Positions 16,059-23,354 of a DNA stretch of 64,000 nucleotides are shown here, piece by piece. The DNA is taken from the NCBI RefSeq assembly GCF_018598175.1, contig NZ_JAHESE010000013.1:95906-159905 (forward strand). Direction: 5' to 3'. Numbering within the stretch: the stretch's first letter is position 1; each line of letters starts with the position of its first letter. The translations under genes and the position numbers were made by a program. The notes under the pieces are model-generated. The model had not been told where the DNA came from. It did no database searches and saw only the letters and a list, made by a program, of their open reading frames with translations. This DNA comes from Dawidia cretensis (GTDB lineage: Bacteria > Bacteroidota > Bacteroidia > Cytophagales > Cyclobacteriaceae).

Positions 16059-18815
16059 TTATTTTTTAACCGCACTCACCACCTTGCCGGTGAGGTCGAC
16101 ATAACCCACTTCGTCAAGGTCTTCGCTCGAACGCGCCACGGCTAAACCTTCTGAGAACGATTCGAGGTCTGCGAATTTCAAGGGGATGCGAACGGCGCCT
16201 TTTGTATCAATCATACCCCACAGCCCGCCGTAGGCGTTGGGTTCGCCGGTCATTTCGTCGTAATACATTTCGCCGCCTTTGTTGCAACGAATGAGCTCCT
16301 GGCCGGTATAAGACTCTATCCAGCTATACTCGAAGCCGGTGATCATCACACCTTGATCATTGACGATGGCCCACTTGTCATTTTGGACGGCATAGAACAT
16401 TCCACCCCGTTGCACTTTAACTTCGTTCAGCAGCGCACTCGAGATCAAAATTTTGCCGTGGCTGTTCATCACGGTGGATGTGCCCGCGGCGTCACCATTG
16501 GTGATGGCACACAGGCCGTCGATAAATCCTTCGTAGCTGTAGGTAATCGATGGATCGGCCTTCACGCGCGTAGCGCCTTTGCGATCGATGACAAATTCAG
16601 GTGCACCTTCTTCGCGCTGTACAATGGTTACGTCGCCCTGGAAGTCGCGCACAGCCGCATAAGTCGGCTCGATCACGTTGGTATTTGCCTTATCGATAAA
16701 ACCCCAATGGCCATTGCTCATGACTGCCGCGAGGCCACCCGCGAAATTGCGCAAGCCTTCGTACTCGGCCGGGATGGCTACCGTACCGGCCTCGTCTACC
16801 GCGCCCCATTTGTCACCGGACTGTACGACTACGAGCCCCTCGGTGAATGGCGTTTCGGCCGCCTGATCTTTATATACCACGCCATCGTATTCAGGCTTTA
16901 CCAGCCATTTTCCCGCCGTACTCAATACGCCTGACTTTTCGTTTTGCCAGGCGGTCGTAAAATGCGTGGTATACCAGGCGGGTATAAACCCGGCTTCCAT
17001 TTCTTCGAGGCTAATCGAGAAAGAACCTTCGTTTACAGCCTCACCTGCGGCATTGAGCAAGCTGTACTGGCCTTCTTGTCCGGCCAGGAAGTTATCGCCA
17101 AAGGGGATGAGACGATCATATTTTGCTTCGATCACCACGCTGCCGGCTTCGTTTATCAGCCCCCATTTGCCACCTTCGCACGTGTAGTATACCATTTCTT
17201 CGCATTCGCCTTCGCAGAGCGAGTAGGTGGCCGTGCCGCCGATGTTTACCAGCGCGGTACCTTTGTGATAGGGCATGATCAACTCATAGGTGGCCGGCAC
17301 GAGGTTCGTTCCTTTCTTATCAATCAGGCCCCACTTACCGCCGGTATATACATAGTTTTCTTCGTGGAAAGTAGCGCCCTGGTTTACCCGGGCTATTTTG
17401 CCTTCAAAGTCGGTTGCAAAGTCATATTCGTTGGGTACAGTCTTTCCACCGTCCTGATTTAAAAAGCTGAATTTGTTGTCGTGCGTGGCAACATAGGTAT
17501 ACTGATCGCCGTAATAGTACGGGCTTTCGTTGGCAGGCACCGTGCCCAGCTTGTGGCCGGTCTTGTCAATGTAAATCAGTTCATTCTTCCCTTCTACAAT
17601 GGCCCGGCCTTTGGCAAATGGCCATGCGGTTGTAAACTGCGGCGGTACGACAAATTCTCCGCGCGCGTCGATATAACCGGCGGTGGCGCCCAGGTTGCGC
17701 AGGCGCAGCAGCGAGCCGACAAACTCAATACTGCTATACTCCGCAGGCACGATGTCTTTTTGTGTGGCCAGGGCGCGGGCGCCCATGCCTTTGCCTGATC
17801 TATAGAGGACGATTCCTTTTTCAACACTCTGAACGTCGAGGTTAGGCTTCAGCGCCCAATTACCTGTCTTATCGATAACACCCGTGCCCGCAGCGGTGGA
17901 GACGATGGCATATCCTTCTGCCGTGAAGTTGCTGACCGTCTTGAAACGGCCTTTGAACGCCGGCTTGCCCGTTTTATCAATATATTGGTATGTGTTTTCG
18001 GCGACCTGTACAGCAGCCAATCCGTTGCTGAAGGGGCGGCAATCGGGGGAAAAGTCTTCGTTTACCGGCACCACTTGCGAGTACACCCAGTTTCCTTGCT
18101 CGTCGATGTAGCCATATTGATTGCTTTTCCGGGCCGACGCAAGGCCTTCGGAGTAGGGAGCCAGCTCGTCGAACGAGGCTTCTACCACCCATTGCTCTTC
18201 CAGGTTGACCATGCCCACCTTGCCCGTTTCGGGATCGGAGGCCGGTGCGAGGGGACCGTCGTTAAAGGCAAAGACCGCCGTGGCCACGCGTTCCTGCAGG
18301 ATCAACTTGCCATCATGCGCCAACACATAGCGCGGCGTTGCGTCATAGCTCGGGTCATCTTTTACCGTGGATACGCCATCCTTAAACGACTCTACACTGG
18401 CGAAGGTCTGGTCAAAGACAACGCCGGCCGGGTCGACAAACGTCCAGCCCCGGTTCAGGCTATAGCCGTCGAAGGTGACATCGGCTACCGTGGTGTCCGT
18501 CACATTTACACGCGCATAGCCGCCTTTAAAATCATCGGCATACGAGAAGGAGGGTTTGATCATTACCTCGCCATCGATATTAACATAGCCGTAGCGTCCT
18601 TTGTCTTTGATACGGCCGCGGCCTTCGGCAAAGTCCCACGCATAGTCGAAAGCGGGCGCCACAACGACCTTGCCACTGGCATCCATGTAGCCCCAGCGGG
18701 ACTTTTCTTTGATGGGGAAGAGCCGGGCGTCGGACGTTGATTCATGGGAGTCGCATGCGATAATCACTACAGCCAGGCAGCAGATTGCCAGGAGTGTGTA
18801 AACGTTTTTTTGCAT
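16059..18815 (-). CDS. WG-repeat lipoprotein
   Basis: 918 aa. The N-terminal signal ends in a lipobox (VVIIAC, about Cys21). The rest is made almost entirely of WG (Trp-Gly) repeats of roughly 40-60 residues, each with a signature such as SRWGYMDASGK, GRYGYVNIDGE, GKWGLIDKKG, DKWGAVDEAG or GHWGFIDKAN followed by a V-x-A-x-Y/F-D strand. WG repeats form extended beta structures and are thought to mediate surface binding; no enzyme function is known. The start at 18815 is chosen for the lipoprotein signal; the longer frame to 18920 is not signal-like. It ends at a clear hairpin terminator and is probably transcribed alone. Confidence 0.92.
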   Translation of the reverse strand: MQKNVYTLLAICCLAVVIIACDSHESTSDARLFPIKEKSRWGYMDASGKVVVAPAFDYAWDFAEGRGRIKDKGRYGYVNIDGEVMIKPSFSYADDFKGGYARVNVTDTTVADVTFDGYSLNRGWTFVDPAGVVFDQTFASVESFKDGVSTVKDDPSYDATPRYVLAHDGKLILQERVATAVFAFNDGPLAPASDPETGKVGMVNLEEQWVVEASFDELAPYSEGLASARKSNQYGYIDEQGNWVYSQVVPVNEDFSPDCRPFSNGLAAVQVAENTYQYIDKTGKPAFKGRFKTVSNFTAEGYAIVSTAAGTGVIDKTGNWALKPNLDVQSVEKGIVLYRSGKGMGARALATQKDIVPAEYSSIEFVGSLLRLRNLGATAGYIDARGEFVVPPQFTTAWPFAKGRAIVEGKNELIYIDKTGHKLGTVPANESPYYYGDQYTYVATHDNKFSFLNQDGGKTVPNEYDFATDFEGKIARVNQGATFHEENYVYTGGKWGLIDKKGTNLVPATYELIMPYHKGTALVNIGGTATYSLCEGECEEMVYYTCEGGKWGLINEAGSVVIEAKYDRLIPFGDNFLAGQEGQYSLLNAAGEAVNEGSFSISLEEMEAGFIPAWYTTHFTTAWQNEKSGVLSTAGKWLVKPEYDGVVYKDQAAETPFTEGLVVVQSGDKWGAVDEAGTVAIPAEYEGLRNFAGGLAAVMSNGHWGFIDKANTNVIEPTYAAVRDFQGDVTIVQREEGAPEFVIDRKGATRVKADPSITYSYEGFIDGLCAITNGDAAGTSTVMNSHGKILISSALLNEVKVQRGGMFYAVQNDKWAIVNDQGVMITGFEYSWIESYTGQELIRCNKGGEMYYDEMTGEPNAYGGLWGMIDTKGAVRIPLKFADLESFSEGLAVARSSEDLDEVGYVDLTGKVVSAVKK

Positions 18816-18944
18816 AGAGAATAAAAAGGGAATGTGCTGATAATGAACTGACAAGTCAGAAGGGGGTCTGAAGCACGCGCAAGATAAAAAAAGATGGAGA
18901 ATCGACCATGCCAGCCGCAAAGCACGCCTGAAAAATGCCGAGTT

Positions 18945-19604
18945 TCACGGGCCCACCGGAGCTGTAATGGCCTTTTTCCGCGTTAAAAAGGTTTTGTATA
19001 GCTGTGTCAATGCCGTCAGGACTAGCGCAGCGCCAATGATCCGATTCAGCCATTCCTGGTACCGACCCAATAAATCTGTCAGGTAAAGGCCCGCTACGCC
19101 GTATACCATAAAAGCGAACGCCGTACCGACGCCAATGGCAATTACAAACGTGTTATAAGAGGATCGATTATCGTCCAATATCGACTTCGATCTCAGAACG
19201 GCCGTCCATCCCATCCAAAATGGCAAGTGAAGCGGATTGGCAACACTTAACAATAACCCGACGACTACCGGATGAAGGTTTCCTACCGGAACTTCGCCCT
19301 TAATCGGTTGCATCGTCTTTGCCGCAGCAAGCGTAGTAAGCCCAAATGCCAGCAATAGTAAACATGCCAGCACGCTAAACAGAATATGAAATCGCTTTAG
19401 TTTCGCTATTCTCGCCAGTGCCATAGGCGCAACTCTGACTATCCCCATTTCTACTGCTATGGCTGCAATCGAGAAATACATTGCACCCACCAGGTTGTGG
19501 TGAGACACGTAGCTCACCACGCCGAGATTTAACGTGCCTAATGGCAGCGAGCCAACGAAACTGATGGATAACGCCCAGGCTATGAGCTTTATTCTTCCGA
19601 TCAT
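18945..19604 (-). CDS. LysE family transporter
   Basis: 219 aa with about six membrane segments. The N-terminal FVGSLPLGTLNLGVVSYV block matches the conserved start of LysE/RhtB exporters, and SVANPLHLPFWMGW corresponds to the conserved N-P-x-x-x-x-F/W segment in helix 4. The family exports amino acids or small related molecules. The start codon overlaps the stop of the upstream ATP-grasp gene by four bases (ATGA, 19601-19604), indicating translational coupling. It is the last gene of the six-gene operon, so the natural guess is that it exports what the ATP-grasp enzyme makes; that is an inference. Confidence 0.85.
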   Translation of the reverse strand: MIGRIKLIAWALSISFVGSLPLGTLNLGVVSYVSHHNLVGAMYFSIAAIAVEMGIVRVAPMALARIAKLKRFHILFSVLACLLLLAFGLTTLAAAKTMQPIKGEVPVGNLHPVVVGLLLSVANPLHLPFWMGWTAVLRSKSILDDNRSSYNTFVIAIGVGTAFAFMVYGVAGLYLTDLLGRYQEWLNRIIGAALVLTALTQLYKTFLTRKKAITAPVGP

Positions 19605-20692
19605 ACTTTTGCCATCCGTCGTACATGTTTGTAATGATCTCTGATCATTCTGATGCCATCGGTGGTCTTCATTAAAAAAAGCCTCTTCTTCCGCACATTC
19701 AAGGTACTAATGGTGTATAACAGGTGCCAATGCTTATGGATCTCTTTCCAGGCGTAAAATATGGAACACGCGGGATCGTATATGTGCGTCGGCTCGCTGC
19801 CTGCACCGTTGAGCTCAATAATGGAAAATTTCCCCTCCAACATTTCCTCCCAGCTATTAAATTTTATGTCCATCCGCCCATAATAAAACCCTGGAATTTG
19901 CTGGCATACTTTATCGATGGTACGGGTGAGCGCATCGGTTATTCTATGGTTCAGGTTTATAAATCTGGCGCCCCGGGCATGGTTGCCATACGGCACCAGA
20001 ACATAGGACACGTCTTTCGCGAGTATGGTGTCGAGAAATTCACCATACGTGCGTTTAAGCACAGACAACTGTAATAGGGAACGGTCGTGCCGCTTCAACA
20101 ATGATACAATGCTCGACCTGCCATCTCCGGTGACAGTCAAAAACTCCTTCCCTACAATACCGGAGATATGCCCTGTTTCTTCCCCGGGAATACGGTAATA
20201 GAAAATACCCACTTCCTGCTCGTATGGTATATATTCCTGTAAGAGAAAATTCACCCGGGTGGTCTGACTGTACAGCGTCAGTTCCTGTTCGGATTCCAGC
20301 AATTTTACCTGAATGCCCTTTTGACCCATATCAGGCTTTGCTATCAACGGGAACGTCAATCCTCTATTTTTCAATTCATGAATAAGATGGCTGGCCGGTT
20401 CACCCGGCGTGCAAAGCCTTGTCCGGGGATAGTATTGTTGCGGAATTAATTTATAAATATCACTTTTCTTTTCCTGTACAAACCCTGCATATTGGATGCC
20501 CGGGTTGGCGGCGCTGAAAAAGAAAAAGGATCGCGCTTTCATACTCAGCCAGCACCAGTATATGTATAAAGGTCCATACACCACGTAAGTCGGCCAATAT
20601 TCCCAGTTTGTTATTTTAATCTTTACTTTCTTCAAGAACCAATACAGCTTCTGAAGAAGAGTTTCCTGGGTATGCTTCGCTACTGTACGCAT
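19601..20692 (-). CDS. ATP-grasp superfamily ligase, substrate unknown
   Basis: 363 aa. ATP-grasp landmarks are present: PLIAKPDMGQKGIQV (Lys for ATP and a Gly-rich loop), FLLQEYIPYEQEVGIFYYR, VTGDGRSSIVSLL (a G-D-G-R motif like that of cyanophycin-synthetase-type and D-Ala-ligase-like enzymes), YYGRMDIKF and IIELNGAGSEPTHIYDP (the Asp and Glu-x-Asn that hold Mg). The enzyme should join a carboxylate to an amine or thiol using ATP. The first 60 residues are basic and aromatic and may associate with the membrane. The gene overlaps DinB upstream by 13 bases and LysE downstream by four. Substrate and product cannot be read from the sequence. Confidence 0.88.
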   Translation of the reverse strand: MRTVAKHTQETLLQKLYWFLKKVKIKITNWEYWPTYVVYGPLYIYWCWLSMKARSFFFFSAANPGIQYAGFVQEKKSDIYKLIPQQYYPRTRLCTPGEPASHLIHELKNRGLTFPLIAKPDMGQKGIQVKLLESEQELTLYSQTTRVNFLLQEYIPYEQEVGIFYYRIPGEETGHISGIVGKEFLTVTGDGRSSIVSLLKRHDRSLLQLSVLKRTYGEFLDTILAKDVSYVLVPYGNHARGARFINLNHRITDALTRTIDKVCQQIPGFYYGRMDIKFNSWEEMLEGKFSIIELNGAGSEPTHIYDPACSIFYAWKEIHKHWHLLYTISTLNVRKKRLFLMKTTDGIRMIRDHYKHVRRMAKV

Positions 20693-21186
20693 ACGGTCCT
20701 GTATTTTAGCGTCGAAACTGCGACACCGAAATTTTCAGGCAGCTCAATCGTTGCGACCGCTCTTACTCCAATTTTTAAAAGCGCCATGTGATGGATGGTA
20801 TGCTCAAAATTATACACGATTTCCCGCTGATAACTTGTGGGCACTTCGTAGTAATTACTGTCTTCCCCACAAAAGTCGACAACCAGGTTTAATACCTTAT
20901 TTTCTTTTGCAACGACCGCGGCGATTCCTACCAGTTCGTTTATAGCAAATTTGCGTTGAGTCTCTATGGTGTAATTCCGTTTCCGGGCATCATAGTTGAC
21001 TATGCCGGTTTGATATCCCATTTCCAGTTCCTGGAAAAACTCAATGATATGTCGGGTGTGCTGACCGATAGAAGCATCGGACAATAATGGAATCTTACTG
21101 CAGTATTGTTCATCGGTAAGGCTTTCCAGGAGTTCTTTCATTTGGTAAAGCAATCCAATTGTCGGTTGGATGAGCTGTTCATTCAT
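20680..21186 (-). CDS. DinB family protein (four-helix bundle, putative metal-dependent transferase)
   Basis: 168 aa. The sequence has the DinB fold pattern with the metal-ligand histidines: SIGQHTRHIIEF (His43, His46) and NFEHTIHHMALL (His129, His132, His133). Known DinB members include mycothiol, bacillithiol and glutathione S-transferase or isomerase enzymes. This makes a thiol-linked reaction plausible here but not shown. It overlaps the upstream DoxX gene by eight bases and the downstream ATP-grasp gene by 13, so the three should be translated together. Confidence 0.85.
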   Translation of the reverse strand: MNEQLIQPTIGLLYQMKELLESLTDEQYCSKIPLLSDASIGQHTRHIIEFFQELEMGYQTGIVNYDARKRNYTIETQRKFAINELVGIAAVVAKENKVLNLVVDFCGEDSNYYEVPTSYQREIVYNFEHTIHHMALLKIGVRAVATIELPENFGVAVSTLKYRTVCVQ

Positions 21187-21592
21187 GGCGTTTGGATCTT
21201 ATTCGGTGAAACAAATGAATAATCTGCATTCTGCAGATAACCACTAATATAAGACAACTGATGAATACCAACAACGCATAAACGAATAACTGCCCTGAAT
21301 CATTCTGTACCGCTATCCCTAATTGGGTAAGATGAAAAAACAACGCTCCGCTCATTAACCCCAACCCCAATATGGCGCCCAGCGCGGTCGTGTACGGTAT
21401 CAGTATGAGTAAGGATGCAATCAACTCCATTACCCCGATTCCTATCCGCCCCCAGGGCTCCATGCCGAGCTCAGTAAAAATATATACGGACTCAGGAGCG
21501 GATGTAAATTTGAAGAATAATGTTTGCAGCATGATCGCGGCTGCTAGAAGCCTGAATATCCAGGTAATGATAGTCCTCTGTTTGTTTTTCAT
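21179..21592 (-). CDS. DoxX-like membrane protein
   Basis: 137 aa with four membrane helices: IITWIFRLLAAAIMLQTLFFKF, IGIGVMELIASLLILIPY, ALGAILGLGLMSGALFFHL and QLFVYALLVFISCLILVVI in outline. The FKFTSAPESVYIFTELG stretch and the glycine-rich second helix are typical of DoxX/DoxD-like proteins. These act near quinone or thiol chemistry in some systems, but the function is generally unknown. It follows the second YHS gene by 40 bases and overlaps the DinB gene by eight. Confidence 0.85.
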   Translation of the reverse strand: MKNKQRTIITWIFRLLAAAIMLQTLFFKFTSAPESVYIFTELGMEPWGRIGIGVMELIASLLILIPYTTALGAILGLGLMSGALFFHLTQLGIAVQNDSGQLFVYALLVFISCLILVVICRMQIIHLFHRIRSKRHE

Positions 21593-21632
21593 GAAGTATT
21601 GTCGCGTTTCTTTATTTTGTATGCGCGCGCTA

Positions 21633-22076
21633 TTATTCCTGTTGTTTTACAACGGGCCATTGACTGTCCGCTTTCTCGATCAAGGCGGGCTGATCCTTAA
21701 GCCAGGTTTGTTTTACCTTCATATTGTAATTGAAATACAACTTGTCGTTTACAATAGTCCATGTGTCTGTTTGCGTTGGTGCTTTATGTCCTTCGGCCGT
21801 CCCGTAGGCGCAATAGCCCCCATATTGCGGCGCATAATGCCCTGGATCTGCCTTGAAGGTTTCAAGATTTGCTCTCGATGAAAAGAGCCATTGCACATCT
21901 TTATACATATAGCTCAAGCTATCGAAACCCTTTACGGGCTTTGATTCTTTAAAGAACGCTACCGCGTCATATCCTTTAATAGCTTTCCCATCTGGAGCAA
22001 ATACCTCTTGCTTTTGGGCCGTTGCGCCTATTGCTGTAAATACTATCAGCAGTGTTGTGATCAATAAATTTTTCAT
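21633..22076 (-). CDS. Secreted YHS-domain protein, second copy
   Basis: 147 aa with a Sec signal peptide (MKNLLITTLLIVFTAIGATAQ). The YHS domain is clear: IKGYDAVAFFKESKPVKG, YKDVQWLFSSRANLETFKADPGHYAPQYGGYCAYG. YHS domains are small metal-linked modules found in periplasmic and transport proteins. The conserved C-terminal pattern NDKLYFNYN is shared with the neighbouring paralogue. It lies 36 bases after that paralogue and precedes DoxX. Its location outside the cytoplasmic membrane sets it apart from the ATP-grasp and DinB proteins of the same operon. Confidence 0.9.
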   Translation of the reverse strand: MKNLLITTLLIVFTAIGATAQKQEVFAPDGKAIKGYDAVAFFKESKPVKGFDSLSYMYKDVQWLFSSRANLETFKADPGHYAPQYGGYCAYGTAEGHKAPTQTDTWTIVNDKLYFNYNMKVKQTWLKDQPALIEKADSQWPVVKQQE

Positions 22077-22112
22077 TTTCCGTTTTTTCAGTATGACTAA
22101 TGGCTCATTTTA

Positions 22113-22577
22113 TTACTGGACAAACTTTGTCCAGTGCTGATCTGCGTTGGCTTTTAGTTGCGTTTCGTCTTCATTCCAACTTTTGAGTGTATTGTTGAAA
22201 TATTTATTGTAGAACAGGTAAAGTTTGCCATTGACGATTTTGAATGTTTCCGGATCTACCTCCACTTTTTCGCCTTTAGCACCCATGGCATATGCGCACC
22301 ATCCGCCATATTGGGGTTCGTATTTTGCAGGGTCAGCCTTGAAAGCATCTCTATTTTGGACCGTCGCGAAACGGTACGCAACGCCCTGGTATACCGTGCC
22401 GATCTCTTTTTTACCTTGCATGGCCTGGTTACTGGTAAAGTAGGCAACGGGGTCGTATCCGCCGATCGCCAACCCTGATGTTTCGATATTGAATTGTTCT
22501 TTGCGGACCTCCAGTCCTTGCGCATGGATACTTACTATCGCAAGAGAGATGATCAGACTGCTGATGAGCTTTTTCAT
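22113..22577 (-). CDS. Secreted YHS-domain protein, first copy
   Basis: 154 aa with a Sec signal peptide (MKKLISSLIISLAIVSIHAQ). The YHS domain includes AIGGYDPVAYFTSNQAMQGK, YRFATVQNRDAFKADPAKYEPQYGGWCAYAMG and NGKLYLFYN. It is a paralogue of the next gene, sharing the GYDxVAxF, FKADPxxYxPQYGGxCAY and LYxxYN motifs. It is the first gene of the operon that ends with LysE; a possible -7 element lies at 22655-22662. Duplicated secreted YHS proteins suggest metal or cofactor handling in the periplasm, which is an inference. Confidence 0.9.
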   Translation of the reverse strand: MKKLISSLIISLAIVSIHAQGLEVRKEQFNIETSGLAIGGYDPVAYFTSNQAMQGKKEIGTVYQGVAYRFATVQNRDAFKADPAKYEPQYGGWCAYAMGAKGEKVEVDPETFKIVNGKLYLFYNKYFNNTLKSWNEDETQLKANADQHWTKFVQ

Positions 22578-22654
22578 ATTAAGGGATGATTTTCTGTTTT
22601 TTTGATGGGATAAAGGAACAGAGACAGTATCTTAAAACGGTTGCTGAAGTGTAA

Positions 22655-22662
22655 CAAAAGTA
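22655..22662 (-). promoter_or_regulatory. Possible -7 element for the YHS-LysE operon
   Basis: On the minus strand this reads TACTTTTG, a full match to TAnnTTTG, 77 bases upstream of the first YHS start. No clear -33 TTG lies at the right distance. Confidence 0.4.
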
Positions 22663-22694
22663 TCACAGCACAATGCCGGTACCTTCCATATGGA

Positions 22695-22731
22695 CAAAAA
22701 AAGGGGCAAGTCATACATATTGACTTGCCCC
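22695..22731 (-). terminator. Rho-independent terminator of tRNA-Lys
   Basis: A perfect 11-bp stem GGGGCAAGTCA/TGACTTGCCCC with a 7-base loop, followed on the minus strand by a T-run. It begins 9 bases after the tRNA 3' end. Confidence 0.88.
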
Positions 22732-22739
22732 ATGAAGGG

Positions 22740-22812
22740 TGACCTCGGAGAGATTCGAACTCTCGACCCATTGATTAAGAGTCAATTGCTCTACCAGCTG
22801 AGCTACGAAGTC
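22740..22812 (-). tRNA. tRNA-Lys (CTT anticodon)
   Basis: 73 nt. The cloverleaf folds fully: acceptor GACTTCG/CGAGGTC (with one G-T pair), D arm GCTC/GAGC, anticodon stem ATTGA/TCAAT with loop CTCTTAA (anticodon CTT), and T arm GAGAG/CTCTC with TTCGAAT. The discriminator is A. The CCA end is not encoded. A strong terminator follows directly. The lower-GC YHS-LysE operon begins shortly downstream of its 3' end. Confidence 0.95.
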
Positions 22813-22978
22813 GTTTTACTGGCGCTATTTACGCTTTTTTTTCGAAAATCCACGGAAAAAATGATACGACGCTATGGCCAGTAGCGTTTCACGCTGTCTT
22901 CTCTAAAGTTCCGAAGCGAAGTCAGACGGAACCAAGGTGTGCGGGGGCACGTTCTTAGGATAGCATTCGACTACTGTT

Positions 22979-23269
22979 ATGTTCAGAGGATTTGATATTC
23001 GGCCGGAAGAGCGGGTTATTTTAACGGCCCGTATCCGCCAACGTGTGAAAGAAATGCTGCCCGAAGGGTGGCAAATCAAGCAGGTGACGGAAGTGCCCTG
23101 TTCGGATGCTGGCTGCCCGTTGCGTATTACCCGCATTGACGTAACCGACCCGGCGGGCCGGGAACGATCCTGGAGCCTGCATGCTCCCCTCAGCCTGGTG
23201 ACAGCCAAAGAAGTGGCCCAGTTGCTCGAAAAACACGTTTCCACTCCCTCCGCCCCTACCCAGGGCTAA
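22979..23269 (+). CDS. Small hypothetical protein with CSDAGCP motif
   Basis: 96 aa, soluble. The first half (ERVILTARIRQRVKEMLPEGWQI) looks like a helix followed by a strand. The middle contains EVPCSDAGCPLRITRIDV, with Cys41 and Cys46. A C-x4-C-P segment followed by beta strands recalls small domains found next to metal or nucleotide-handling proteins, but I do not recognise the family. It lies 85 bases upstream of the TonB receptor on the same strand and could be cotranscribed. However, a palindromic operator-like site lies between them. Confidence 0.6.
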   Translation: MFRGFDIRPEERVILTARIRQRVKEMLPEGWQIKQVTEVPCSDAGCPLRITRIDVTDPAGRERSWSLHAPLSLVTAKEVAQLLEKHVSTPSAPTQG

Positions 23270-23328
23270 AAAACACCTTTATCATTGGGCTTATTGCGAA
23301 TTATTGATTAGCCTTGTTAAATCGAAAG

Positions 23329-23344
23329 TTTAGACTAGTCTAAA
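23329..23344. promoter_or_regulatory. Perfect 16-bp palindrome, DtxR/MntR-type operator candidate
   Basis: TTTAGACTAGTCTAAA is identical to its own reverse complement and ends 10 bases before the TonB receptor ATG. Its TTAG...CTAA edges resemble operators of the DtxR/MntR/IdeR metal-dependent repressors. The assignment is by pattern resemblance only. Confidence 0.65.
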
Positions 23345-23354
23345 AAATAATCGT

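Noticed and set aside
18816-18944. Possible copy of the tRNA-Lys 3' end as an attachment site for the low-GC operon
   Set aside because: I compared this gap with the last 20 bases of the tRNA by eye and found no match, and no integrase gene is present.
22979-23269. Small Cys-containing gene as a partner of the TonB receptor
   Set aside because: Same strand and near, but an operator-like palindrome lies between them, so cotranscription is not supported; kept as a separate hypothetical gene.
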